Positions 6,785 through 14,716 of a stretch of 64,000 bases of DNA are shown piece after piece. How positions within the stretch are numbered: the stretch's first letter is position 1; the number at the start of each line of letters is the position of its first letter. Under the pieces are notes generated by a model. That model made no database searches and was not told the DNA's origin. It saw only the letters and a list, made by a program, of their open reading frames with translations. The translations under genes were made by a program, and so were the position numbers. Origin of the DNA: DATFRY01 sp963764695 (GTDB lineage: Bacteria > Myxococcota_A > Polyangia > Haliangiales > Haliangiaceae); assembly GCA_963764695.1 (NCBI GenBank), contig CAVXTW010000001.1, positions 868,001 to 932,000 of the forward strand, written 5' to 3'.

Positions 6785-9514
6785 TCACGATCGACCCGTC
6801 GCCTGGTCCAGCATCGCGAGCGCCTTGAACACGGCCTCGCGGGTGCGGGCGAAGCCCCCCGTGCGCGCGCCCTCGAGCGCCTTGCGGCCGGCGGTCCCGG
6901 CCCGCTTCGGGCCCAGCATGCCGATGCCGATGGCGGCGTTGACCTGCACGTTCTCCGCCGCGCTCTCGAACGCGTCGCACAGGATCTCGCCGGCGTCGGG
7001 CAGGGCGATGATGAGCTCGAGGATGCGGCGGGCGTGGACCGGGTCGTCGGTCTCGAGGCCGCGCAGGAGCGCGACCAGCACGCGTCCCTTGCGCGCGGCC
7101 AGCACCGCGGCCGCCGCGCGGGCCACCTCGGCGTCGCCGCGCAGCGCGCCGACCAGAAAGCCGGCCGCGTCGCGCACCGGCTCGTCGCCCAGCGCGTCGA
7201 GCGCGCGCGCGGCCCGGATGCGGACCTGCATGTCGTCGTCGCGCAGCAGCACGGCCAGCCCCTGCACCGCGCCGGCGGCCGCCGGGCCCATGCGGCCGAT
7301 GGCGGTGGCGGCGTTGGCGCGGACGATCGCGCGGCCATCCTGTAGATAGCCGACCACCTCGTCGAGGCGCAGGCGCGCCGGGTCGGTGAACGCTTCGGCC
7401 TCGAGCATCCTGGTCTCGAAGCCGTCGACCTCGATCGCGCCCGGCCCGCTCGTGCCGGGCCCGTCCAGCATGGCCAGCGCGGCGCGGACCGCCTCGCGCG
7501 TGCGCGCGTCGCCGCCGGTGCGCGCGCCCTCGAGCAGCCGGCGCCCGCGGTCGACGCGCTCCGGGCCGAGCATGCCGAGCCCGATGGCGGCGTTCACCTG
7601 CACGTTCACCGCCGGGCCGACGAACGCCTCGCACAGGAGGGCCGACGCGTCCGGCAGCGCGGCGATGACCTCGAGGATGCGCCGGGCGTGGACCGGATCG
7701 TCGGTCTCGAGGCCGCGCACAAGGGCCGGCACCGCGCGTGCCCGGCGCGACTTCAGCACGGCGGCGCAGGTCTCGGCCACCTGGCCGCCGGCAGTGGCCA
7801 GGGCGCCGACCAGATCGTCGGCCGCGTCGATGACCGCCGCGTCGCCGATGCGGTCGAGCGCCTGGGTCGCGGCCAGCCGGACCCGCGGCGCGTCGTCGCG
7901 CAGCAGCACGCCGAGCGGCCGGGCGGCGCTCGCCGCGTCGGCCCCGATGGCGCCCAGCGCGGTGGCGGCGTTGGCCCGCACCGCGTCGCGGCCATCCTGT
8001 AGGTAGGCGGTCAACCCGGCGACGCCATGGGCATCGATCTCGGCCCGGTGCTGCTCGAGCGCGGCCGCGTCGAGCACGCGATCCTCGAAGCCGGGGATGG
8101 CCACCGCCCTGGGAGCGGCGCTGTCGGCCGCGTCGAGCATGGCGAGCGCCCGCCGCACCGCCTCGCGCGTGCGGCCATCGCCACCGGTGCGCGCGCCCAG
8201 CAGCGCCGGCAGCCCCGCGCCGACCCGGTCGCGGCCGAGCATGCCGAGCCCGATGGCGGCGTTTACCTGCACGTTCACCGCCGGGCTGCGGAACGCCTCG
8301 CACAGGACGTCGGTGGCGCGCGGCAGGGCGCCGATCAGGCGGACCACTCGGCGGCCGTGAGACTCACTGCTGGTCTCGAGCCCGCGCACCAGCGCGTCCA
8401 TGGCGCGATCGGCGAGCCCGGCCAGCGTCTCGGCGGCGGCGTCGGCGACGTCCTCCTCGGCATCGCCCAGGGCGGCGACCAGCTCCGGCGCGGCCGCGAC
8501 CGCGTCACCGCCGATCGCCCCCAGCGCCCGGGCCACCTCGCGGCGCACCTGCACCACGCTGTCGCGCAGGAGGAGCCCCATCGCGCGTGCGGCACGCCCG
8601 CCCGCCGGCCCGAGCAGGGCCAGGCAGCGCGCCCCGTTGATGCGCACGTGATCGCGGCCATCCTGCAGCGCGTGGATCATCTCGTCGACGTCGAAGGCGC
8701 CGGCGTGCTCGCGCAGCTCGCTCGTGGTGAGCTTGCGGACCTCGAAGTCGGGGATGTCGCGCGGCAGCGAATCGGCGACCTCCTGGCGGGTCGGCGCGAT
8801 GATGGCAAGCATCGCCTTCTTTGCCGCGAGCCGCACGTCCGGCACCGGATCGCTGGCCTCGAGGCCGGTCAGCAAGGCCATCGCCGCCTCGCCGTCGGTC
8901 CGACCGAGCTGGGCCAGACCGGCGACCGCGTTGATGCGGACGCGGCTGCGGTGGTCGCCGGCGGCGCGGATGAGGAAGGCGACGCCGTTGCGGCCGACCC
9001 TGGCGCACGCCGCCACCACCGACTTCATGGCCAGCGGCAGCGACACGTCGAGCGCGTGGGCCAGCTCGTCGTCGGCCATGCCGATGAGCTCGGCCAGCGC
9101 GGCGACCATCGCCTCGGTGACGTCCGGCTGGGTGCCGTCGAGCGCCGCCGCGATGCTCGGGATGAGCGGGCGGGCACGGGCGCCGAGCCGCGCGATCGCC
9201 TCGGCGCCGGCCCTGGCCACGTGGGCGTCGCTGTCGCGCAGCAGCGTGACCAGATCCGGTGCGGCGTGGCCGGCGGCGGCCAGCGCGAGGGCGGCGTTGG
9301 CCCGCACCATCGGCCGACCGTCGCGCGCCATCGCGACAAGCTCGTTCGCGTCGAGCTGGCCGGCGGCGCGGGCCAGCTCGGCGTCGCTCAGGCGGCGCTC
9401 GTCGAAGCGGGGCGGCTCCCCGGTGCCGTCGGCGCCCTCCTCGGAATCGGCCGGCCCGGGCTGTGCTCGAACGGGCGGCCTGGCTGCTGCCGGCTTCTTG
9501 CTCTCGGTGGCCAT
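6785..9514 (-). CDS. Large HEAT-repeat protein
   Basis: A 909-residue all-helical repeat protein. After a disordered 40-residue N-terminus it is built of HEAT/PBS-lyase-type repeats such as VRANAATALGAIG. On a larger scale the C-terminal two thirds is three tandem modules of about 210-220 residues, each containing LQDGR..VR, a VNVQVNAAIGLGMLG-like block and GARTGG..RTREAV..ALAMLD. Such solenoids are scaffolds for protein-protein contacts; there is no catalytic motif, signal peptide or membrane segment. Its partner is unknown and the neighbours do not suggest one. The internal homology implies module duplication followed by divergence. Confidence 0.85.
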   Translation of the reverse strand: MATESKKPAAARPPVRAQPGPADSEEGADGTGEPPRFDERRLSDAELARAAGQLDANELVAMARDGRPMVRANAALALAAAGHAAPDLVTLLRDSDAHVARAGAEAIARLGARARPLIPSIAAALDGTQPDVTEAMVAALAELIGMADDELAHALDVSLPLAMKSVVAACARVGRNGVAFLIRAAGDHRSRVRINAVAGLAQLGRTDGEAAMALLTGLEASDPVPDVRLAAKKAMLAIIAPTRQEVADSLPRDIPDFEVRKLTTSELREHAGAFDVDEMIHALQDGRDHVRINGARCLALLGPAGGRAARAMGLLLRDSVVQVRREVARALGAIGGDAVAAAPELVAALGDAEEDVADAAAETLAGLADRAMDALVRGLETSSESHGRRVVRLIGALPRATDVLCEAFRSPAVNVQVNAAIGLGMLGRDRVGAGLPALLGARTGGDGRTREAVRRALAMLDAADSAAPRAVAIPGFEDRVLDAAALEQHRAEIDAHGVAGLTAYLQDGRDAVRANAATALGAIGADAASAARPLGVLLRDDAPRVRLAATQALDRIGDAAVIDAADDLVGALATAGGQVAETCAAVLKSRRARAVPALVRGLETDDPVHARRILEVIAALPDASALLCEAFVGPAVNVQVNAAIGLGMLGPERVDRGRRLLEGARTGGDARTREAVRAALAMLDGPGTSGPGAIEVDGFETRMLEAEAFTDPARLRLDEVVGYLQDGRAIVRANAATAIGRMGPAAAGAVQGLAVLLRDDDMQVRIRAARALDALGDEPVRDAAGFLVGALRGDAEVARAAAAVLAARKGRVLVALLRGLETDDPVHARRILELIIALPDAGEILCDAFESAAENVQVNAAIGIGMLGPKRAGTAGRKALEGARTGGFARTREAVFKALAMLDQATGRS

Positions 9515-9559
9515 GGACCTCGATCGACTCGTATCACCGGCAGGAGGGCGATTCCAAGT

Positions 9560-10165
9560 CTACGCTCGCGGCGCCCCGCTGGTTCCCGGCGATCGCGCCA
9601 CGGACGCGAGGTGGTCGAGGGCGGCCCGGCCGGCCGCGATCTGCAGGCGGCGCACAACCGGCGCGGCAAGCCGGGCCAGGCGGGTCCCGGGCCGGCTCCA
9701 GGAGCGCAGCTCGACGCTGACCTGGCCGGTGGCCAGCGCCTTCTCGGCGCAGAACGTCTCCTCGCCCAGCTCCGGGTGGCCAACCAGCGTGCGGTAGGTG
9801 AAGCCCTCGCGCAGAAGGCCGCCGTCCTCGCCGCGAAAGCGGTCCACGACGCGGGCGGCGAAGAACAGGTGCGCGACCCGGAAGCCCTTGTAGCGGATGC
9901 CGACGGTGTCGCCGCGCTCGACCGGCGCGCGGCGCAGCACGCCCTCGACCAGCGCGCGCGGAAAGACCTCGTAGCGCAGGATGGCGGCCGCCACCCGCTC
10001 GAACGGCCCGCCCGCGACCGGCGGGCCGGGCGGCTCGACCGCGACGTCGCGGCGCAGACGATCGCGCGCATCGCCGCGCGCGGGACCGGCGGCGATGCCG
10101 GGCCAGAGCGGCAGCCCCTCCCAGCGCGCGAGATCCGCGTGCCCGCGCCCGCCGACGATGTCCAT
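9560..10165 (-). CDS. DUF1990 family protein
   Basis: A 201-residue protein resembling the DUF1990 family: a conserved core with an EGFTYRTLVGHPELGEETF segment near residue 130, SVELRSWSRPGTRLARL near 160 and a terminal PVVRRLQ helix. Family members are about 170-200 residues; biochemical function is not established. The ATG at 10165 lies 6 nt after a TAGACT box and lacks a ribosome site. It is preceded on the same strand by the arylamine N-acetyltransferase with a 21-bp gap, yet it appears to have its own promoter there. Confidence 0.75.
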   Translation of the reverse strand: MDIVGGRGHADLARWEGLPLWPGIAAGPARGDARDRLRRDVAVEPPGPPVAGGPFERVAAAILRYEVFPRALVEGVLRRAPVERGDTVGIRYKGFRVAHLFFAARVVDRFRGEDGGLLREGFTYRTLVGHPELGEETFCAEKALATGQVSVELRSWSRPGTRLARLAAPVVRRLQIAAGRAALDHLASVARSPGTSGAPRA

Positions 10166-10171
10166 GCCGCC

Positions 10172-10177
10172 AGTCTA
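10172..10177 (-). promoter_or_regulatory. Leaderless-type -10 box TAGACT for the DUF1990 gene
   Basis: TAGACT on the minus strand is followed by GGCGGC and then the ATG at 10165. No Shine-Dalgarno sequence is visible. Confidence 0.5.
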
Positions 10178-10186
10178 CGCCACGGC

Positions 10187-11023
10187 TCACGCCGGCAGCG
10201 AGGCCAGCCGCGCCATCAGCGCGTCCCGGTCCGGCAGCCGGATGTGGAAGTCCCCCTCGAGCACGTCGATGATCTCGCCCGGCGTGGACAGGGTGCGCCG
10301 GCTGGTCTCGCCGTCGAGCGCGTGAATGGCGAAGTCGCGGCCGCGCAGCGCGAGGCGGCGGCCCGGCTCGGCGCGCGCCGCGATCAGGCCGGTCACGAAG
10401 TGCGAGGTCGGGCTGGTCGACAGGTAGTAGCTGGTCACCTCGTAGTCGATCTGGTACTGGCGCTGCAGGTCGAAGCGATAGAGCGTCAGCCACTCGCCGC
10501 GCACCTTCGCCTGCAGGCGCCAGTCGCCGCCGACAGACAGCAGGCGGAACGGCTCGTGCGGCGTCGGCTGCTCCACGTCCGGCTCCAGCCGGAGCACGCC
10601 GGTGAGCGTGAGGCCGCCGAAGCCGACGTCAACGACATGTGTCCGACCGCCGAGCTCGACCCGCACCAGCATGTGGCCGCGCGCGGTGATGGCGTCGTCG
10701 GGCCGGCCCCATAGCACGCGCGCCGCCAGCCAGCTCACCTCGAAGCCGATGGCGCGCAGCGCGTGGCTGAGCAGGAGGTTGTGCTCGAAGCAGTAGCCGC
10801 CGCGCCCGCCGCGCACGAGCTTCTGCTCCAGCGAGGCCGCATCGAGCAGGACCGGTCGGCCCAGGAACGGATCGAGGTTCTCGAACGGGATGGCGGCGGC
10901 GTGGCTGACCACGATTGCGCGCAACGTGGCCAGATCCGCCGCGGTCGGTCCGCGCCAGCCGATGCGCGCCAGGTACGCGCCCAGATCGATCGTCGATTCC
11001 ATTCCCGGGTCCATTCGCCACAT
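10187..11023 (-). CDS. nat: Arylamine N-acetyltransferase
   Basis: A 278-residue cytoplasmic enzyme that transfers acetyl from acetyl-CoA to arylamines and arylhydrazines. The cysteine-protease-like triad is visible: Cys78 in RGGYCFE, His117 in RGHMLVRV and Asp132 in VDVGFGG. The preceding AIPFENLDPFLGR segment is also typical. The length fits the bacterial family (about 275 residues). Three ATGs lie close together at 11023, 11014 and 11002; the first is given, but a start at 11014 or 11002 would fit the family N-terminus equally well. Confidence 0.93.
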   Translation of the reverse strand: MWRMDPGMESTIDLGAYLARIGWRGPTAADLATLRAIVVSHAAAIPFENLDPFLGRPVLLDAASLEQKLVRGGRGGYCFEHNLLLSHALRAIGFEVSWLAARVLWGRPDDAITARGHMLVRVELGGRTHVVDVGFGGLTLTGVLRLEPDVEQPTPHEPFRLLSVGGDWRLQAKVRGEWLTLYRFDLQRQYQIDYEVTSYYLSTSPTSHFVTGLIAARAEPGRRLALRGRDFAIHALDGETSRRTLSTPGEIIDVLEGDFHIRLPDRDALMARLASLPA

Positions 11024-11211
11024 GTAACGCGCCGGCCGCGCGCGACCACATTGCGCAACTCTTCTTCACACGAACGTGAGCGTGGCGGCCCGACGACGGC
11101 GTGGCGCGTGCGCGCCGCACGATCCGGCGCGGCCGGGCAGGCGCAGGCAGTGTGCGGCAGCCGCAGGCCGGCGTGCGGCTTGCTCCGTCGACCGTCCAGG
11201 AAGGAGGTCTC
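11024..11211. other. Intergenic region between nat and a membrane protein gene
   Basis: This 188-bp divergent gap must contain promoters for both neighbours. I see a strong ribosome site, AAGGAGG, at about 11201-11207 for the plus-strand gene, but no convincing paired -35/-10 element and no repeat. Confidence 0.4.
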
Positions 11212-11823
11212 ATGTCCGACGTTCAGGTCGTCCGTCTTCTCGATGCAGCCTTCGGCCGCGCCAGGCCCGACACCGGTCCCGGCGGCCGCGCCCACCTCGT
11301 GGCCGGCTCGCTGCTCGGCGCGCTCGCGCTGGCCGGGCTGTGGGGGCTGGCCGCCGGCAGCGCCACGCTGGCACAGGCGCTGGCCAGCGGGTTCAAGGCT
11401 CCCATGGTGCTCTTGCTGTCGGCGCTCACCGCGCTGCCGGCCGGACTGCTCGCGGTCAAGCTGTCGGGCGCCGAGCTGCGCGCGCGCGATCTTCTGGCCT
11501 CGTTCGCCTCGGCGCTGCTGGGCGGCGCCCTGGTGCTCGCCGCGCTGGCGCCGATCGTCGCCATCTACTTTCACACCAGCGCGCGCTTCGGCATCGAGCT
11601 CGGCGTCGGCTCGGTGTTCGCCTCGCTGGCCATCGGCGCCCTGGTCCTGGTGCGCAACCTGCGCGCCCGGCTGAAGTCGGCGGCGTCGCGCGCGGCGGCG
11701 TGGGTGCCGGCGGCGCTGCTGTTCGGCCTGTTCGCGGTGGCCCTGGTCCAGTTCGCGGCCCTGGCCTCGCCCATCCTGGGCGCGCCGACCCCGTTCGACG
11801 CCGGCATCGACAGGCTCTGGTGA
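11212..11823 (+). CDS. Five-helix membrane protein of unknown function
   Basis: A 203-residue protein with about five transmembrane segments (first LVAGSLLGALALAGLWGL, then FKAPMVLLLSALTALPAGLL and three more). The N-terminus SDVQVVRLLDAAFGR is cytoplasmic-looking and charged. The start is fixed by an excellent Shine-Dalgarno AAGGAGG 5 nt upstream of ATG. I recognise no family; small Yip1/exopolysaccharide-type membrane proteins have similar topology. A 67-residue membrane peptide follows immediately, 3 nt after the stop, and probably forms a two-gene operon with it. Confidence 0.75.
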   Translation: MSDVQVVRLLDAAFGRARPDTGPGGRAHLVAGSLLGALALAGLWGLAAGSATLAQALASGFKAPMVLLLSALTALPAGLLAVKLSGAELRARDLLASFASALLGGALVLAALAPIVAIYFHTSARFGIELGVGSVFASLAIGALVLVRNLRARLKSAASRAAAWVPAALLFGLFAVALVQFAALASPILGAPTPFDAGIDRLW

Positions 11824-11826
11824 CAC

Positions 11827-12030
11827 ATGGTGGCCTCCTCGCAGGAGCCTCGCGCCGAGACCGCCGCGGACCCGGGGCTGGGCGGCCACGGCGTCGCGCA
11901 CGAGCACGCGATGTTCGCCGGGCTGGCGGTCGTGTTCGCGGTCCTGGTCGCGGCGCTGGCGCTGTGGTTCCGGCGCGCCTCCCGCGACTCGGCCATCGAG
12001 GAGCTCGACCGCCTGCTCGACGAGGAATAG
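11827..12030 (+). CDS. Small single-pass membrane protein
   Basis: A 67-residue peptide with one transmembrane segment (MFAGLAVVFAVLVAALALWF), a His/Ala-rich N-terminal tail and an acidic C-terminal tail (EELDRLLDEE). It begins 3 nt after the stop of the five-helix membrane protein, so the two are probably co-translated subunits. The coding case rests on spacing, topology and codon pattern rather than on homology. Confidence 0.6.
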   Translation: MVASSQEPRAETAADPGLGGHGVAHEHAMFAGLAVVFAVLVAALALWFRRASRDSAIEELDRLLDEE

Positions 12031-12045
12031 CCCCGGAGCCCACCC

Positions 12046-12957
12046 GTGACAGCCCCCACAGATTCGACCACTCACCTCCGCCGTGCCATGACAATGAGCG
12101 CGGTGCCGAGAAGTTCGACCTTCGCGCCGGATCTGCGACCATGGCCGGCGATGCGGCGGCATTCCCATGGCTGGTCGGGTGGCCCTCCGGCGCGGAGGCC
12201 GGGTCGCTTCTGGCTGGCCGCGCTCATGATGATCCTCCTGGCCGGGCTCGGCGCGGCCGGCGCGGTCTGGTGGACATTGCCCGACGTCCGCCCGCTGGCG
12301 CGCACCAATCCCGAGACGACCGCGTTCATCGAGCTGCGCCGCGCCGCCGCGCGCCAGCACAAGAAGACCTTCCAGCTGCGCTGGACCTGGCGGCGCCTGT
12401 CCGAGATCTCGCCGTACCTGCGCCACGCGGTCATCAACGCCGAGGACGCCCGCTTCTGGAAGCACGAAGGCGTCAACTGGGAGGCGGTGCGTGACGCGGC
12501 CGAGCACAACTGGGAGGAGCGGCGCCTGGCGCGCGGGGCCAGCACCATCACCCAGCAGCTGGCGAAGAACCTGTACCTGTCGCCGTCGCGCAACCCGCTG
12601 CGCAAGGTGCGCGAGCTGCTCATCGCGCACCGCCTCGAGGAGCACCTGACAAAGAAGCGGCTGCTCGAGATCTATCTCAACATCGCCGAGTGGGGCGACG
12701 GCGTGTTCGGCGCCGAGGCCGCGGCCCGGCGCTGGTTCGGCCGCCCCGCCGATCAGCTCAGCCCGGCGCAGGCCGCCCGCCTGGCCGTCGCGCTGCCCAG
12801 CCCCAAGCGCTTCTCTCCCGACACGCGCTCGCCGGCGCTCGATCGCAAGGCCGAGCGGCTCCTGCGCGCGATGCGCGGGGACCGGCTCATCAGCCGCACG
12901 CAGTTCGAGCGCGCCATGGCCGAGGTGACGGCGCTGCATCGCACTGCCCGTCGCTGA
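12046..12957 (+). CDS. mtgA: Monofunctional biosynthetic peptidoglycan transglycosylase
   Basis: A glycosyltransferase-51 enzyme that polymerises lipid II into glycan strands on the outer face of the inner membrane. One N-terminal membrane anchor (FWLAALMMILLAGLGAAGAVWW) is followed by the GT51 domain. Diagnostic motifs are AVINAEDARFWKHEGVNW with the catalytic Glu, GASTITQQLAKNLYL, and LEIYLNIAEWGDGVFG. There is no transpeptidase domain, which is what separates MtgA from class A PBPs. The GTG at 12046 gives 303 residues; in-frame ATGs at about 12090 and 12151 are alternatives and would still keep the membrane anchor. Confidence 0.92.
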   Translation: MTAPTDSTTHLRRAMTMSAVPRSSTFAPDLRPWPAMRRHSHGWSGGPPARRPGRFWLAALMMILLAGLGAAGAVWWTLPDVRPLARTNPETTAFIELRRAAARQHKKTFQLRWTWRRLSEISPYLRHAVINAEDARFWKHEGVNWEAVRDAAEHNWEERRLARGASTITQQLAKNLYLSPSRNPLRKVRELLIAHRLEEHLTKKRLLEIYLNIAEWGDGVFGAEAAARRWFGRPADQLSPAQAARLAVALPSPKRFSPDTRSPALDRKAERLLRAMRGDRLISRTQFERAMAEVTALHRTARR

Positions 12958-13030
12958 TCGAAGCCGGCTCCAACGGTGTTGTCCGGTACACGGCCCGGCT
13001 GACAGAACTCCCGGCGCCGAAAGAGCTGCC

Positions 13031-13059
13031 TTTCGCCGGCTCCCCCGTCGGATTACACT
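13031..13059 (+). promoter_or_regulatory. Possible promoter of the first hhyS operon
   Basis: TTTCGC, a 17-nt spacer and TACACT at 13054-13059 lie about 48 nt before the ATG of the first hydrogenase small subunit. The match to consensus is weak. A 7-bp stem (13077-13083 with 13091-13097) then overlaps the GAAGGA ribosome site and could limit translation. Confidence 0.3.
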
Positions 13060-13106
13060 TCTTCGGCAGGGGGTCGTTCGCCGCGCATGACGGCGAAGGA
13101 ACGGCG

Positions 13107-14192
13107 ATGGCAGGGAACTCCGGTGGGGACGGCAGCGCGCCCAGGGCCGCGATCGAGGAGATGTGCATCCTCTGGATCACGGCTGGCCTGGGTTGCGACG
13201 GCGACACCATCGCGCTGACAGCCGCCACACAGCCCACCCTGGAGGAGCTCCTGCTCGGCGGGGTGCCGGGCGTTCCGCGCGTGGTCCTGCACAATCCGTT
13301 TCTCGACTTCGAGAACGGCGACGCTTTCCTGGCGCCGTTCCGCCGCGCCGCCGACGGCAGGCTCGGTCCCTTCATCCTCGTCGTCGAGGGATCGATCCCG
13401 AACGAGGCGCTCGCGGCCGACGGCTACTGGGCGGCGCTGGGCAGCGATCCGGACACCGGCCAGCCGATCACCACCTGCGAGTGGATCGATCGACTGGCGC
13501 CGCGCGCGTGGGCGGTGCTGGCGGCCGGCACCTGCTCCTCCTACGGAGGCATCCACGCCATGTCGGGCAACCCGACCGGAGCCATGGGATTGCCCGACTA
13601 CCTCGGGTGGGACTGGCGCAGCAGCGCATCCGGCCTGCCCATCGTCTGCCTGCCGGGCTGCCCGACGCACCCGGACAGCCTGATGGAGACGCTGATCTAT
13701 CTCCTGAGCCAGGCGGCCGGCGGCGCACCCCCCATCCCGCTCGACTCGGTCAACCGGCCGACCTGGCTGTTCGGCCAGACCGTGCACGAGGGCTGCGATC
13801 GCGGCGGCTACTACGAGCAGGCCGACTTCGCCGGCGGACACGGCTCGCCCAAGTGCATCGTCAAGCTCGGCTGCTGGGGCCCGGTGGTCAGCTGCAACGT
13901 GCCCAAGCGCGGCTGGATCAACGGCGTGGGCGGCTGCCCCAACGCCGGCGGCATCTGCATCGGCTGCACCATGCCCGGCTTTCCGGACAAGTTCATGCCG
14001 TTCATGGACGAACCGCCGGGCGCCAAGATGTCGACCGCCGCCGTGCTGATGTACGGGCGCACGGTGCGGTCGCTGCGCAACTTCACGCGCTCGGCCCTCG
14101 ACCAGGAACCGGACTGGCGCCGGCCGACCGCGCCACAGCATTCCGCGACGCGACAACCTGCGAACCGCAAGGCACGGGGAGGCAGCGAGTGA
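13107..14192 (+). CDS. hhyS: Group 1h [NiFe] hydrogenase small subunit, first copy
   Basis: A 361-residue iron-sulphur subunit that relays electrons from the H2-splitting site. The proximal-cluster motif is Cys30-Asp-Gly-Asp33 instead of CxxC, the hallmark of group 1h enzymes, where one Cys ligand is replaced by Asp. The remaining ligands are present: GTCSSYGG, LPGCPTHP, HEGCDRGGYY, KCIVKLGCWGPVVSC and GGICIGCTMPGFPDKF. There is no Tat signal, also as in group 1h. The protein is closely related to the second copy about 11 kb away but has a different N-terminus and a longer basic C-terminus. No large subunit follows; a NifU-like gene and a PAS-SpoIIE phosphatase do. It may pair with the single HhyL in the window under other conditions. 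Confidence 0.93.
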   Translation: MAGNSGGDGSAPRAAIEEMCILWITAGLGCDGDTIALTAATQPTLEELLLGGVPGVPRVVLHNPFLDFENGDAFLAPFRRAADGRLGPFILVVEGSIPNEALAADGYWAALGSDPDTGQPITTCEWIDRLAPRAWAVLAAGTCSSYGGIHAMSGNPTGAMGLPDYLGWDWRSSASGLPIVCLPGCPTHPDSLMETLIYLLSQAAGGAPPIPLDSVNRPTWLFGQTVHEGCDRGGYYEQADFAGGHGSPKCIVKLGCWGPVVSCNVPKRGWINGVGGCPNAGGICIGCTMPGFPDKFMPFMDEPPGAKMSTAAVLMYGRTVRSLRNFTRSALDQEPDWRRPTAPQHSATRQPANRKARGGSE

Positions 14193-14713
14193 GCGACAAC
14201 CGCGAGCTGGAGCATCCGCTGTCCCGGATCGGCGAGCTGATCGAGGGGCTCGAGCACCTGCCGGATGCGAACGCGCGCGAGCGGGCGCGCGCGCTGGTCC
14301 AGGCGGTGCTGGACATCCACCGGGTCGGCCTGTCGCGCGTGCTGGTCGTGGCCGCGGCGCGCGACGGAGGCGATGCCGTGATAGACGATCTGGTCGCCGA
14401 CGAGGCGGTCGCGCTGCTCCTGTCCCTGCACGACCTGCACCCGCGCGGTCTCGAGACCCGCGTGCGCGCGGCGGTCGACGATCTGCGGCCGAAGCTCCTC
14501 GATGTCGGGGTGGCCGTCGAGCTGGCCGGCATCACCGACGACAGCGCGCACGTGAAGGTCAAGGCGGCCGGCTCGGTCCGCGCCGGCGGCGCCGCGATCC
14601 GCACCATGGTCGAGGGCGCGATCGGGCGCGCCGCGCCGGAGATCGCCGCGGTCGAGATCGACGGCCTCGATCCGTCGCCCCTCGTGTCGATCACTCGCTT
14701 GCCGCAGCGGTGA
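14189..14713 (+). CDS. NifU-like domain protein of hydrogenase locus, lacking the CxxC
   Basis: A 174-residue protein whose second half (LLLSLHDLHPRGLETRVRAAVDDLRPKLL onwards) matches the NifU C-terminal/Nfu scaffold domain found in group 1h hydrogenase operons. In the canonical domain a CxxC (as in CGSCPSS) binds a transferable [4Fe-4S] cluster. Here the aligned stretch is KAAGSVRAGGAA, so both cysteines are gone, and there is no Cys in the protein. A cluster-carrier role is therefore unlikely; a structural or adaptor role is my inference. The GTG start overlaps the hhyS stop by 4 nt, so the two are co-translated. Confidence 0.78.
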   Translation: MSDNRELEHPLSRIGELIEGLEHLPDANARERARALVQAVLDIHRVGLSRVLVVAAARDGGDAVIDDLVADEAVALLLSLHDLHPRGLETRVRAAVDDLRPKLLDVGVAVELAGITDDSAHVKVKAAGSVRAGGAAIRTMVEGAIGRAAPEIAAVEIDGLDPSPLVSITRLPQR

Positions 14714-14716
14714 CCC

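Noticed and set aside
8027..10714. 895-codon open frame on the plus strand
   Set aside because: It is antisense to the HEAT protein, DUF1990 and nat genes, has an Arg/Gly/Ala-biased low-complexity product and no recognisable domain. High GC content opens long false frames.
13107..14192. Group 1d/1e respiratory hydrogenase small subunit
   Set aside because: There is no Tat signal and the proximal motif is CxxD instead of CxxC, which places it in group 1h.
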